This document shows, piece by piece, positions 48,974 to 57,390 of a stretch of DNA of 64,000 nucleotides. Under the pieces are notes generated by a model. The model searched no databases. It was not told the origin of the DNA and was given only the letters and a program-made list of their open reading frames with translations. The position numbers and the translations under genes were made by a program. The stretch comes from Eubacteriales bacterium. Lineage in GTDB: Bacteria; Bacillota; Clostridia; Oscillospirales; Oscillospiraceae. Location of the stretch: assembly GCA_030536515.1 (NCBI GenBank), contig JAUNPV010000006.1, forward strand, positions 61,312-125,311. The letters are read 5' to 3'. Numbering within the stretch: the stretch's first letter is position 1; each line of letters opens with the position of its first letter.

Positions 48974-50054
48974 GGTGGAAGAGTTTATCCCAGAAGGAGG
49001 GTTCCTCTGTGGGGGTCTGCTCCACGGTGGCGCCGTAGACTGTGGGGACCTTGCCGATGGCGGTGCCGGCCACCAGGACGTAGACGTATCCCGCCTCCGC
49101 ACCCGCCACCGCCGGGGCATAGACGAAGCCCGGGCCTGGGAGGGCCAGCTGGGTATTTTCGTCTTGTGCCAGGGCGTAGGAGAAGTCCTCCGCCGCCAGC
49201 ACCTCCACCTGGGCCCGGGTGCCGCCCTCCACCTCGAGGGTCCCCACCCGGTCCCCGGCCTTCAGAATGGGCCGGATTGCATAGCGGGAGAAGCCCTCCT
49301 CCAAAAGTCTGGCATGGTCGTTCCAGTCGTCGGGGGCGTTGATGGTGACCGCCACAATCCGGCGGCCCTGGCGCATGGCGCTGGACACCAAAATCCGCCC
49401 GGCGGCCTTGGTATAGCCGGTTTTCACGCCGTCAGCTCCCTCCACCCGCCACAGGAGCTTGTTGTGGTTGGTCAGATACCGGTCCCCCACCTTCACGGAT
49501 TTGGCCGACACGGTCTTGGCAAAAATCGGGTCCTTCATGGCGTAGACGGCCAGCTTCGCCAGGTCCCTGGCAGTGGAATAGTGGCCGGGGCTGTCCAGGC
49601 CGTTGGGGTTTTCAAAGTGGGTATCGGTCATGCCCAGCAGCCTTGCCTTGTCGTTCATCAGCTGGGCAAAGCCCTCCACGGTGCCGCCGCAGTAGATGGC
49701 AAGAGCCACCGCCGCATCGTTGCCCGAGGACAGCATGAGGCCGTACAGCAGCTCCTGGAGGGTCAGCACCTCCCCCTCTTGCAGGTACATGGAGGACCCC
49801 TCAATGCCCACCGCCTCCCTGGGGATGCGCATTCGGTCCAGGACGTTGCACTGCTCGCAGACAAGCAGTGCCGTCATCATTTTGGTGGTGCTGGCAATGA
49901 GGCTTCGCTCCCCTGCCGACCGCTCAAACAGCACCCGGCCGCTGAGAGCGTCCACCACATAGGCGTGCTCGGCGGAGACAGCCTCCGCCTTCATCGGGAA
50001 AAGCAGAGCGGCGGCCAGCAGTGCAGCCGCCGCTCCGGCGAAAAATCGTTTCAT
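48966..50054 (-). CDS. dacF: D-alanyl-D-alanine carboxypeptidase (PBP5/DacF-type)
   Basis: A 362-residue exported enzyme with a signal peptide (residues 1-25), S55-T-T-K58, S110-G-N112 and K211-T-G213, and a C-terminal beta domain (about 265-345). It trims peptidoglycan pentapeptides. Placement after scpAB-DUF2953-gerW is typical of the sporulation-linked DacF/DacB-like enzymes of Clostridia. The C-terminal tail ends in a short amphipathic part (FWDKLFHRP), which may anchor it to the membrane. Confidence 0.93.
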   Translation of the reverse strand: MKRFFAGAAAALLAAALLFPMKAEAVSAEHAYVVDALSGRVLFERSAGERSLIASTTKMMTALLVCEQCNVLDRMRIPREAVGIEGSSMYLQEGEVLTLQELLYGLMLSSGNDAAVALAIYCGGTVEGFAQLMNDKARLLGMTDTHFENPNGLDSPGHYSTARDLAKLAVYAMKDPIFAKTVSAKSVKVGDRYLTNHNKLLWRVEGADGVKTGYTKAAGRILVSSAMRQGRRIVAVTINAPDDWNDHARLLEEGFSRYAIRPILKAGDRVGTLEVEGGTRAQVEVLAAEDFSYALAQDENTQLALPGPGFVYAPAVAGAEAGYVYVLVAGTAIGKVPTVYGATVEQTPTEEPSFWDKLFHRP

Positions 50055-50119
50055 GTTTCCTCACCCGGAGGTAGAATGCCCCGGGAAGGAAATATTATTC
50101 CAAAAACCTGGATGTATCC

Positions 50120-50214
50120 TGTAGGGCGGGCTGCCCCCAGCCCGCCGCCAGCAGAAGCATCACGCCGCTTTGACCCAGTCAGGCTGCGGCGGCCTGAGGG
50201 CAGGCCGCCCTACA
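50120..50214. repeat. Family B repeat, variant
   Basis: GTAGGGCGGGCTGCCCCCAG at the left and CTGAGGGCAGGCCGCCCTAC at the right, directly after the small membrane-protein gene. Confidence 0.7.
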
Positions 50215-50216
50215 GT

Positions 50217-50423
50217 CTATTTTTCCTCTTTCGGGGTGTGGTTAATGATTGCGCTGATACCCCGGCAGGTGCCCCAGGCAATGCCACCCAGGACCACGTA
50301 CAGCAGGCAGGCGGTAAAATAGTCGTGAAAGTCACCGCCGCTGAGAATCCAGCCCACCACAAACAGGCCCAGGGACACGGCGATGATGAAAATGGCCGTC
50401 GCCAGCCGCCACAACTGTTCCAT
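50217..50423 (-). CDS. Small membrane protein in the scpAB-dacF operon
   Basis: A 68-residue protein with two hydrophobic helices (FIIAVSLGLFVVGWILSGG and LLYVVLGGIAWGTC) and a charged tail. It starts 3 bases after the gerW stop. I do not recognise the family. The place between gerW and dacF suggests a sporulation or envelope role, but this is inference. Confidence 0.75.
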   Translation of the reverse strand: MEQLWRLATAIFIIAVSLGLFVVGWILSGGDFHDYFTACLLYVVLGGIAWGTCRGISAIINHTPKEEK

Positions 50424-50426
50424 GGA

Positions 50427-50810
50427 TTACGCCTCCTTATTGGTCTTAGCGTCGATGAAGGAGGAGATTTTTTCCAGGGTGTCGGGGACCATTTCCACGA
50501 TGCGGTCTGCCGTGGTGCTGGCCGGGGCCGCCACAGGCATCATGCGGACGTTGCCGTCCTTGACGATGAGAAAGCAGATGGGGGTCACCTTCACGCCGCC
50601 GCCCACGCCGCCGCCGAAGGGCAGCTCGCCGCCGGACTTGGAGGCAAAGTCGCTGCCGCCGCCGCCAAAGCCAACGCTGACCTTGGACACGGGGATGATG
50701 GTAACGCCGTCGGGGGTGGAGATGGGGGTTCCGATGACGGAATTCACGTCCACCAGCTCACGGATTTTCTGGATGGTACTATCCAGCATATTGGGAAGTT
50801 TCTGGCTCAT
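50427..50810 (-). CDS. gerW: GerW (YtfJ) family sporulation protein
   Basis: A 127-residue protein with the YtfJ pattern: TPDGVTIIPVSKVSVGFGGGG, then GGGVGGGVKVTPICFLIVKDGNVRMMPV. In Bacillus, YtfJ/GerW is made in the forespore and needed for efficient germination. It overlaps the DUF2953 gene by 4 bases, its standard neighbour. Confidence 0.94.
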   Translation of the reverse strand: MSQKLPNMLDSTIQKIRELVDVNSVIGTPISTPDGVTIIPVSKVSVGFGGGGSDFASKSGGELPFGGGVGGGVKVTPICFLIVKDGNVRMMPVAAPASTTADRIVEMVPDTLEKISSFIDAKTNKEA

Positions 50811-51436
50811 TTCAAAGCACCGCCTTTTCTTTTCTTACGTATTGTGAAATATTCCTTCAAGGCCCGGAGGCCGTAGACCGCGGCTAAGGACAGGAGCCTT
50901 CCGATGGTGACGGTCAGCTCCATCCGGGCAAAAATCACGGTTTGTTCTGCGGTAAAGTCGCACTGGACCTCTACGTCCCGCTTTTTGATGACAAAGCACC
51001 GCTCCAGCAGGGGCAGCAGATTCCCCATCGCGGCGTTGGCCCGGCCGTAGCTCACCGCCAGGTCGCAGGGGTCGTCCCCTGCCAGGGTCAGCTTCAGCTC
51101 CAGCCGGTTCACCCGCAGCTTCCGGCGGAAGTCCCCCAGGAAATTCAGGCCCAGCCTGACAAGAGGCAGGAAGTCCGTCCAGCTGCCGCCGGATTGCTGG
51201 TTGGGTGCCGCCTGGGCCGGGGGAGCCTGCCGGGGCTCGGGGGCCGGGTCCGGGGTCTTTTGGGGGGCTTCCTTCTTGGGCGGCTTTCGTTCCTTTTTCG
51301 GCCTGGGATAGAGGGTCAGGCCCACGGGGCCCAGAATGGCTCTGGCCCAGGGGCCCCTTTCATCGTAGCGAAGGGCGATTCCCAGCGGAATGGCAGCCAG
51401 CACCGCCAGGACCCCCAGGGCAATCAGCCAGCCCAT
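50807..51436 (-). CDS. DUF2953 protein
   Basis: A 209-residue protein with an N-terminal membrane helix, a proline- and lysine-rich linker (about 45-80), and the DUF2953 domain (ELKLTLAGDDPCDLAVSYGRANAAMGNLLPLLE). It is always close to gerW in spore formers, which suggests a sporulation role. The function is unknown. It overlaps scpB by one base. Confidence 0.88.
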   Translation of the reverse strand: MGWLIALGVLAVLAAIPLGIALRYDERGPWARAILGPVGLTLYPRPKKERKPPKKEAPQKTPDPAPEPRQAPPAQAAPNQQSGGSWTDFLPLVRLGLNFLGDFRRKLRVNRLELKLTLAGDDPCDLAVSYGRANAAMGNLLPLLERCFVIKKRDVEVQCDFTAEQTVIFARMELTVTIGRLLSLAAVYGLRALKEYFTIRKKRKGGALK

Positions 51437-51993
51437 CAGGTGGCCTCCGGCTCCTGGGGCAGCTCGATGGGCTCGCCGAAGGAGATTTTGTCAATGGGAG
51501 GCAGCTCCTCCAGGGAGCTCAGGCCGAAGGTCCGGAGGAAGTCCGGGGTGGTCCTGTACTGAATGGGCCTGCCGGGGACGTTGAGGCGGCCCGCCTCCTC
51601 GATGAGCTTTTTGTTCAGCAGGGCCGACACCGAATAGGCGCTGTCCACGCCCCGGATTTGCTCCACCATGGCCTTGGTGGCCGGCTGGTAGTAGGCGATG
51701 ATGGTCAGGGTTTCCAGCTGGGAGGAGGAAAGCCGGGGGGGCTTTCTTGTCTCCAATGCCTTGGTGATGTAATCGGCCATTTCGCCGGAGGACACCATCT
51801 GGTAGCCCTTTTCCAGCTTCAGAATGCGGATGCCCCGGCGGTCAAAGGCGTACTGGTCCGCCAGAGCGTCGGCGGCCTTCTCGATATCGGAAGGGTCCGT
51901 TTCCAGGGCGAAGGCCAGCCGGGCGATGTCCATGCGCTCGCCGGCGGCAAAGAGGATGGCCTCAATGGCCCGCTGCAGCTGTTCAGTTTCCAT
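51436..51993 (-). CDS. scpB: Segregation and condensation protein B
   Basis: A 185-residue ScpB with two winged-helix domains (ALETRKPPRLSSSQLETLTIIAYYQPATKAMVEQIRGVDS is typical) and the late YRTTPDFLRTFGLSSLEELP. It binds ScpA in the SMC condensin. It overlaps scpA by 11 bases. Confidence 0.96.
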   Translation of the reverse strand: METEQLQRAIEAILFAAGERMDIARLAFALETDPSDIEKAADALADQYAFDRRGIRILKLEKGYQMVSSGEMADYITKALETRKPPRLSSSQLETLTIIAYYQPATKAMVEQIRGVDSAYSVSALLNKKLIEEAGRLNVPGRPIQYRTTPDFLRTFGLSSLEELPPIDKISFGEPIELPQEPEAT

Positions 51994-52777
51994 GGTTTTC
52001 CTCCTTTATCCTGTCCAGCAGGCGGACGTTGGGGTTTTCCCCGTTGACATCGTCCTCCAGCGTGACGGAATTGGTTTTGCACAGGTCCAGCACAGCCAGG
52101 AACGTGGCCACAATTTCCGACCGGCTTTTGTTGCCCCGGAACAAATTTTTAAGCCTTTCAATGCCGTGCAGCAGCAGCTGCCGCAGAACCTCTCCGGCCT
52201 TCCGGCCCACAGGGTATGGCTCCTTGCCCACGATGCCCCGGAAATTGGAGGTGGGCGGCGGGAGCTGGCTGAGATTTCGCTGGGCAATGGTCTCCAGGGC
52301 CCGCAGCAAATCGATGATATCGTGCTGGTAGCGGTAGCCCTTTTCCCGGCGCAGTGGCTCCGGGTCCTTGGTAAACAGGCAGCGGCCGATATCGTTTCTC
52401 GGCTCCAGCTCGGAAACGGCCAGGCGAATCTGCTCCATGGCCTCCTTCCGCCTGCGCTCCACCAGGGACTGCCGCAGCAGGTCCAGCTCGCTCTCCGCCT
52501 CCGCCTGCTCCGCCGCAGACAGCAGCATTTTCGTCTTAATGAGCATCAGGTGGGAGGCCATGGTGATGAACTCGCTGGCAATCTCCATATCCAGCCGCTT
52601 CATCTCATCCAGATACCCCAGGTACTGCTCCAAAATGGCGGTGATGGACACGTCCTGAATCTCAATTTTGTTTTTGCTCAGCAATTCAAAAATCACGTCC
52701 AGAGGGCCCTCAAAATCCTCCATTTCCTCGCTTCGGGTATGGACGATGCCCTCCAGGCGGTACTGCGGTTCTGCCAT
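51983..52777 (-). CDS. scpA: Segregation and condensation protein A
   Basis: A 264-residue kleisin: FEGPLDVIFELLSKNKIEIQDVSI at the N-terminus for SMC neck binding, ITMASHLMLIKTKMLL, and the C-terminal winged helix (ATFLAVLDLCKTNSVTLE). With SMC and ScpB it condenses and segregates chromosomes. It is the first gene of the operon that continues to dacF. Confidence 0.96.
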   Translation of the reverse strand: MAEPQYRLEGIVHTRSEEMEDFEGPLDVIFELLSKNKIEIQDVSITAILEQYLGYLDEMKRLDMEIASEFITMASHLMLIKTKMLLSAAEQAEAESELDLLRQSLVERRRKEAMEQIRLAVSELEPRNDIGRCLFTKDPEPLRREKGYRYQHDIIDLLRALETIAQRNLSQLPPPTSNFRGIVGKEPYPVGRKAGEVLRQLLLHGIERLKNLFRGNKSRSEIVATFLAVLDLCKTNSVTLEDDVNGENPNVRLLDRIKEENHGN

Positions 52778-52810
52778 AAATTCTTCATGCCTTCCAATGT
52801 ATTCCGGTTT

Positions 52811-52839
52811 ATTATATCACTATTTTGCCTTAGACGCAA
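52811..52839 (-). promoter_or_regulatory. Promoter of the scpA operon
   Basis: Minus strand TTGCGT, 17 bases, TATAAT, about 34 bases from the scpA start. Confidence 0.78.
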
Positions 52840-52875
52840 GAGGAACGGAAAATTTTGAGTTTCTTGCAGAAATTA

Positions 52876-52904
52876 TTGCTTTTTTCGATAGGGTGTGGTA
52901 TCAT
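52876..52904 (+). promoter_or_regulatory. Promoter of the small membrane-protein gene
   Basis: TTGCTT, 17 bases, TATCAT, 36 bases before the GTG at 52940. A weaker promoter, divergent from the scpA promoter. Confidence 0.6.
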
Positions 52905-52939
52905 AGGCTTACGAGAAAAAATTCCTGGAGGGATGAGAA

Positions 52940-53248
52940 GTGGCTAAACGCAACCGTTACCGTGAAATGGAATCCAACATGACCAAAATTATCGTGATTG
53001 ATGCACTGGTATTCGTGCTGTATCTGGTGTGCGCCCGGTACAGCAGCAACGCAACGCTCAACGTCTGCAAGGTAATTACCGCCATTATCTCCATTTTTGG
53101 CTCCCTTTTATGCACCGGCTGGCTGTATCTGACCGGTGAATTCGGCCGCCGCAGGAGCCTGTGGATGGTGACGGCCTTTATCTGCATCATCATCACCGTG
53201 GCCGTATCCCTGCTGCTGGGCTACCCCTGCCCTCCCGCAACGGCCTGA
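52940..53248 (+). CDS. Small membrane protein, unknown function
   Basis: A 102-residue protein with three hydrophobic helices (IVIDALVFVLYLVCARYS, VCKVITAIISIFGSLLCTGWLYL, MVTAFICIIITVAVSLLLGY) and a basic start. The GTG at 52940 has GGAGGG about 9 bases upstream; an ATG eleven codons later is possible. No family is recognised. A strong terminator follows, so it is monocistronic. Confidence 0.8.
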   Translation: MAKRNRYREMESNMTKIIVIDALVFVLYLVCARYSSNATLNVCKVITAIISIFGSLLCTGWLYLTGEFGRRRSLWMVTAFICIIITVAVSLLLGYPCPPATA

Positions 53249-53261
53249 TTGGAATGCTTCG

Positions 53262-53295
53262 CCCCCGGCTGCATTGTTGCAGCCGGGGGTTTTCT
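53262..53295 (+). terminator. Intrinsic terminator
   Basis: CCCCCGGCTGC-ATTGTT-GCAGCCGGGGG then TTTTCT. An 11-bp perfect stem. Confidence 0.95.
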
Positions 53296-53330
53296 CATGC
53301 TGAGAGGATGCAGCACCTAAAAAATACAGA

Positions 53331-53371
53331 ATGTCATTGCGAGCCAGGGGTTACCCTGGCTCGCAATGACA
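53331..53371. repeat. Family A repeat, short form
   Basis: ATGTCATTGCGAGCCAGGG, GTTA, CCCTGGCTCGCAATGACA: a near-perfect hairpin between convergent genes. Confidence 0.8.
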
Positions 53372-53440
53372 ATCGGTTGTTTTCGGTATTACACGCCATT
53401 TAGTCACCGCACTTGCGGGCTCGTGCCGAGAAGCGCTTTT

Positions 53441-55144
53441 TTATTTTCTATAGAAGGAATTGCCCCCGATGAACTCCCTCACCAGGCTGGTGGGGGGAAT
53501 TTCGTCGTCCACGTCGGCGGACTGGACGTAGTTGAGGATTTTGACGATGTTTCGCACCTGGTCGTAGCACTCGTCCTCGGGCTGGACCTGGGTCAGCAGG
53601 GGGAAGATGTGCTTTTTCAGCACCGCCAGCTCATAGAGGGTGGAGCTGTTGAAAATCACGTCGGCGTTTTCCTGGTAGGGGAAAATCCACCGCCGCTCGC
53701 CCCGCTGGACCGACTCCCACATACTCAAGGTCCGCTGGACCGAGGAGCCCCGGGTCTCGTAGTCCCGGACGGTCCGGCGCAGGAGGCGCAGGTAGCTGGT
53801 GGGGATGCGGTTGTGGTCGTCCAGGTTCAGCGGGAGCAGGGGGCTGACGTACATCCGGAAAATCAGCCTCGGCTCCACATGGTCCGGCAGCATGGCGGGA
53901 TTCAGCCCGTGAAGGCCCTCCACGATGATGACGGAGGTGTCCTGAAGCCGCAGCTGATGGCCCTTCCACTCCCGGCGGCCGGTGAGGAAATTGAAGCTCG
54001 GCAGCTCCACCTCCCGGCCCAGCAGCAGGCTTTCCAGATGGGAGCGGAACAGGGCGGTGTCGATGGTGTTGATGTGCTCTAAATCCAGCTTGCCGTCGGG
54101 GCCGGGGGCGATTTTGTCCCGGTCGATGTAGTAATCGTCCAGGCTCATCAGCACCGGCTGCTTTCCGTGGACCCGCAGCTGGGTGGCCAGCCGGTGGGCG
54201 GAGGTGGTCTTACCCGAGGAGGAGGGGCCAGCAATCATCACAGCCCTGGCCCCCCGATGGCAGACCATGTCCGCCACCTGGGCAAAGCGCTTTTCGTGGA
54301 GGGCCTCGTTGACCCGGATCAGCTCCCGGATTTTCCCGGAGCCGGTCAAATCGTTCAAATCCGCCACAGTCTCGCATTCCATCAGACTGCACCACCGCTC
54401 GCCCTCGGAAAACACGGAGAAGAAGTTGGGCATGGAGGGAATTTTGGCGCAGGCATCCGGGTCCCGGTCGTCGGGGCAGACCAGCAGGAAGCCCCCGTCC
54501 GCCGGGTGGATATCCCAGATGCGAAGATAGCCGGTGGAGGGCATCATCTCGCCGTAGTAGTAGTCGGCAAAATCCCCGTAGGCATATTCGTCAAAATAGT
54601 CCACCGTCCGCCAGGCCAGCAGCCTTGCCTTGTCGGTCTGGTGCTGGGCGGTGAAGCGGTGGGCTGCCTCCTGCAGCGGCACCCGGCGGCGCAGCAGGGG
54701 GATATCCCGGTCCACCAGCTCCCGGACCCGCTGCTTCAGCGCGGCGGCGGAGAAGCCAAAGCCCGGCTCCACCTGGAAATAGACGGTGGAGCCCAGGGTG
54801 CAGTTCATTTTGGTGTGCATCTCCGGCCACAGCTGCCGCAGGGCCAGGAACAGGACAAACTGGGCGGTGCGTATATAGCAGTCTTTACCGGCGGAATCGG
54901 AATACCGCAGCAGCCGCACCCGTCCGCCGGAGGCCGCCATGGCCCGGCGCATGGAGGGCCGCTCCGCCTGGGCGTCGCTCTCCCGCTGTGGGATGTAATT
55001 GAGCGTAAAGACCTCGCCGGCAATCTTGGCCGCCAGAGGCCGCTTGGCCAGGGACGCTTCGTCCAGGTGAAGCTCCCGCACCAGCTCCAGCAGGGACTTT
55101 CCGGGACTGGTGGTAATGTGCAGGCCGTCAATGATGAGATTCAT
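53441..55144 (-). CDS. Nucleoside (uridine) kinase with N-terminal TGS/synthetase-like domains
   Basis: A 567-residue fusion. Residues 1-60 are TGS-like, and about 60-280 resemble the second additional domain of threonyl-tRNA synthetase (HRFTAQHQTDKARLLAWRTVDYF). The C-terminal part is a P-loop phosphoribulokinase/uridine kinase (GPSSSGKTTSAHRLA at 306-320, LMSLDDYYIDRD, IIVEGLHGLNP, FRMYVSPL). This architecture is known in Firmicutes and annotated as nucleoside kinase; the catalytic synthetase core is absent. It likely phosphorylates uridine or cytidine; the role of the TGS/SAD part is unknown. Confidence 0.88.
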   Translation of the reverse strand: MNLIIDGLHITTSPGKSLLELVRELHLDEASLAKRPLAAKIAGEVFTLNYIPQRESDAQAERPSMRRAMAASGGRVRLLRYSDSAGKDCYIRTAQFVLFLALRQLWPEMHTKMNCTLGSTVYFQVEPGFGFSAAALKQRVRELVDRDIPLLRRRVPLQEAAHRFTAQHQTDKARLLAWRTVDYFDEYAYGDFADYYYGEMMPSTGYLRIWDIHPADGGFLLVCPDDRDPDACAKIPSMPNFFSVFSEGERWCSLMECETVADLNDLTGSGKIRELIRVNEALHEKRFAQVADMVCHRGARAVMIAGPSSSGKTTSAHRLATQLRVHGKQPVLMSLDDYYIDRDKIAPGPDGKLDLEHINTIDTALFRSHLESLLLGREVELPSFNFLTGRREWKGHQLRLQDTSVIIVEGLHGLNPAMLPDHVEPRLIFRMYVSPLLPLNLDDHNRIPTSYLRLLRRTVRDYETRGSSVQRTLSMWESVQRGERRWIFPYQENADVIFNSSTLYELAVLKKHIFPLLTQVQPEDECYDQVRNIVKILNYVQSADVDDEIPPTSLVREFIGGNSFYRK

Positions 55145-55175
55145 GCAGGCACCTCCTTGGGTAAAATCAACAAGC

Positions 55176-55214
55176 GGTATGCTTTATTATAGCATACCGT
55201 TGTTGTTTCTGCAA
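55176..55214 (-). promoter_or_regulatory. Promoter with palindromic operator of the kinase gene
   Basis: Minus strand TTGCAG (55209-55214), 17 bases, TATAAT (55186-55191). The perfect inverted repeat GGTATGCT-ATAATAA-AGCATACC (55176-55198) covers the whole -10. A repressor bound there would block transcription. The binder is unknown. Confidence 0.75.
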
Positions 55215-55216
55215 TA

Positions 55217-55711
55217 TCATCCCTGAGAGTTTTCTTTATTTTTACATTTGCACAGACGGAAATAGAGCAGCAGGCACAGGACAAATACAGCTGCGATGAT
55301 GCCGATTTTCGCACTGTCGTGCACCCGGGTAGTGATAAACATTGCCGTTGGGCCGTCTGCGCCTCCGATGATGCCGACGGAGCGCTCATATAATTTGAAA
55401 CCCATTGAAACATACAGGCCAAGCATCACCCAATCATTCAGAAGGCTCAGGCCGCACAGCACCGCCACAGCCAGCGGGACCATCCGCCAGGGGCTTTTCC
55501 GGTAGGCGAATTCCTTCATTTCCTCCATGTACTCTGCCGCCACCTGGGCGGGGGTGCCCAGGCTCTCCCGGATGACCGGCCAGTCCTCCCCGGCCTCCAT
55601 CCGGGCGGCGATGGTGGTTTCCAGGTCGCTGAGGAGCCGGGTGCGGATGTCCCGGGGCAGGTTCAGCCGGCGCTTGACGGAGCGCAGATATTTTTTAATC
55701 TCTTTATCCAT
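55217..55711 (-). CDS. HAAS-domain membrane protein carrying an IGGADGPTA motif
   Basis: A 164-residue protein. Residues 1-72 are a HAAS/DUF1700-type helical domain (KYLRSVKRRLNLPRDIRTRLLSDLETTI, LGTPAQVAAEYMEEM). Then come two helices, and at 111-129 the motif SVGIIGGADGPTAMFITTR, followed by a last helix and a basic tail. The GGADGPTA pattern recalls a loop of sodium-pumping decarboxylase beta subunits and is appended to various Clostridial membrane proteins. The gene overlaps the PadR gene, the standard partner of HAAS proteins. Confidence 0.85.
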   Translation of the reverse strand: MDKEIKKYLRSVKRRLNLPRDIRTRLLSDLETTIAARMEAGEDWPVIRESLGTPAQVAAEYMEEMKEFAYRKSPWRMVPLAVAVLCGLSLLNDWVMLGLYVSMGFKLYERSVGIIGGADGPTAMFITTRVHDSAKIGIIAAVFVLCLLLYFRLCKCKNKENSQG

Positions 55712-56051
55712 GGTTTTTCTCCTCCAAAAATTGACTGACGGTTTCCGAAAAGGTCTGCCACAGGGCGTGCCGCCGCAGATTTTCCGCCCGGCCCTTCTGG
55801 GTGGCGCTGTAGATTTTCTTGGGGGCGGCCCGGCCCTTGCCCTGCTGCCAGCCGGATTCGATGAGGCCGTCGTCCTCCAGGCGGTACAAAATGGGGTACA
55901 GCGTCCCCTCCTTCAGCTGAAACAGGCCGCCCGATTCCTCTTTCAGCCGCTTTTGAAGCTCGTAGCCATAGCTGGGGCTGTCGCAGATCAAGCGCAGCAC
56001 CAGCAGCTCCAGAACGCCCTTTTTCAGCTGCTGAAGAAATTTATCCTCCAT
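55704..56051 (-). CDS. PadR-family transcriptional regulator
   Basis: A 115-residue winged-helix regulator: LKKGVLELLVLRLICDSPSYGYELQKRLKEE, then LKEGTLYPILYRLEDDGLIESGW and KIYSATQKGRAENLRR. It belongs to the short (subfamily 2-like) PadR proteins that pair with a HAAS membrane protein as an antagonist. It overlaps the downstream HAAS gene by 8 bases. Confidence 0.94.
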   Translation of the reverse strand: MEDKFLQQLKKGVLELLVLRLICDSPSYGYELQKRLKEESGGLFQLKEGTLYPILYRLEDDGLIESGWQQGKGRAAPKKIYSATQKGRAENLRRHALWQTFSETVSQFLEEKNHG

Positions 56052-56076
56052 GGGTTTTGCCTTCCTTTCTATTTAG

Positions 56077-56122
56077 TATTGCTAAGCATTTATAATATAG
56101 CATTATCTTTATCCGTTGTCAA
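56077..56122 (-). promoter_or_regulatory. Promoter and possible operator of the PadR/HAAS pair
   Basis: Minus strand TTGACA (56117-56122), 17 bases, TATATT (56094-56099). Just downstream is AAATGCTTAGCAAT, with the short palindrome TGCTTAGCA; PadR sites are typically AT-rich palindromes in this position. Confidence 0.72.
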
Positions 56123-56146
56123 GGGAAAAATGCCGCTTCGCGGTCG

Positions 56147-56172
56147 GAACGGATAAATCCGTTCCCTACGGT
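56147..56172. repeat. Family D repeat, single unit
   Basis: GGAACGGATAAATCCGTTCC-CTACGG; its right end overlaps the spoIID stop region. Confidence 0.65.
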
Positions 56173-57122
56173 ATTTCCGAAAGGGCCGTTCCCGGGTAGT
56201 AATGGGCTAAAATCTCCCTGTAGGTGCTTCCTGTGGCGGCCATGGCGTCGGCGCCGTACTGGCTCATCCCGACCCGATGGCCGAAGCCCCGGGTGGTGAT
56301 GACGATTTCCCCATCCGCCGCCTCCAGGGTAAAGGCCGTGGACCGCAGGCCCAGCAGGCTCCGCAGCCGGGTGCCGGGATAGGTTGTCCCGGCAATCTCC
56401 ATGGACTTTACGCCCCCGCCGTCGGTGTAGCGCACCTCTCCGAACCAGTCCTCCCCTTCTGGCAGGTCCGCCCCCAGGGCCTGGGCAAATTCCGCATCGG
56501 TAAAGCGGACGGTGTCGGTAAAGTGGGCGGCTCCCTCCTCGCCGGGGCTTTGGACCGCCTGTAAATAGGGAAACTCCGTCCCCCACACGGCGGCGGCGTC
56601 CTCGGTGCTGCCGCCGCTGCAGGAAAAATAGGTGGCCTCAATCAGCTCCCCCTCGTAGGTCAGCACCTGGCCCCGGGTGGCCTCCACGGCGGTGCGGACC
56701 CTGGCCAGGTCCGAAAGGGCTCCGCCCCGGCTCAGATATTCCTCCGGGTCCATGTAGGCCTGGCAGCAGGCAGCGTCCCGGCACAGGCTGCCGTCCCCAT
56801 GTTTGCCGCCGGTGGTCCGGGCCTTCTGGGTGTAGGTCCTGGCCGCCACCGCCTGGGCCTTCAGCGCCTCCTCCTCAAAGGAGGCGGGCATTTCCGCCAG
56901 CACCACCCCCAGAAGGTACGCCTCCCGGTCCACCTCCTCCGTGCTCCCGTCCTCCCGGCGCAGGACCATGGGGTCAGACGGAACCGGGATTGTGGCCTGG
57001 GTGGTCTCCCGGGTCTCCACCGGCGGCCTGTCCATCACCAGAGCGGCGGCATTCAGCATCACCCCGGGAACCACCGCCCCCATCAGCAGAGCGGTGAGTA
57101 TGTCCTTTAGAATCGACTGCAT
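56166..57122 (-). CDS. spoIID: Stage II sporulation protein D
   Basis: A 318-residue SpoIID. It has an N-terminal membrane helix, then the SpoIID domain with EEALKAQAVAARTYTQKA (catalytic Glu region), ATYFSCSGGSTEDAAAVWG, and the C-terminal GFGHRVGMSQYGADAMAATG. It is a lytic transglycosylase of the engulfment machinery in the mother cell. The start at 57122 has GGAGGGG upstream. It is good evidence that the organism, or its recent ancestor, forms spores. SpoIIP, SpoIIM and others are not in the window. Confidence 0.95.
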   Translation of the reverse strand: MQSILKDILTALLMGAVVPGVMLNAAALVMDRPPVETRETTQATIPVPSDPMVLRREDGSTEEVDREAYLLGVVLAEMPASFEEEALKAQAVAARTYTQKARTTGGKHGDGSLCRDAACCQAYMDPEEYLSRGGALSDLARVRTAVEATRGQVLTYEGELIEATYFSCSGGSTEDAAAVWGTEFPYLQAVQSPGEEGAAHFTDTVRFTDAEFAQALGADLPEGEDWFGEVRYTDGGGVKSMEIAGTTYPGTRLRSLLGLRSTAFTLEAADGEIVITTRGFGHRVGMSQYGADAMAATGSTYREILAHYYPGTALSEIP

Positions 57123-57390
57123 GATATCCCCTCCCGGAGGGTATGGTAGCATAAAAGCCCATCAAAAAACCGTGGAAGAAGGGCCCCTCCACGGTGAATT
57201 TTGCGAAAGCCTATCCGCATTCGGCCAGATTGCCCCGCCAGGGAAAAATCTTTTCCACATCCCAAAACGATTGCAGCGGCTGCCCTCTTTCTTTTTGCCG
57301 GATTTTGTGGTAGAATGTGGAGCGAAAAAAATTCAGTCATCCCGGCCGCCGGTGAAGGACCGCCGGGATGGCGCAGCAAAGGAGAACAAA

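Noticed and set aside
56941-57390. N-terminal extension of Tex
   Set aside because: It overlaps spoIID on the other strand, has no ribosome-binding site and is unlike Tex; ATG 57391 has AAAGGAG.
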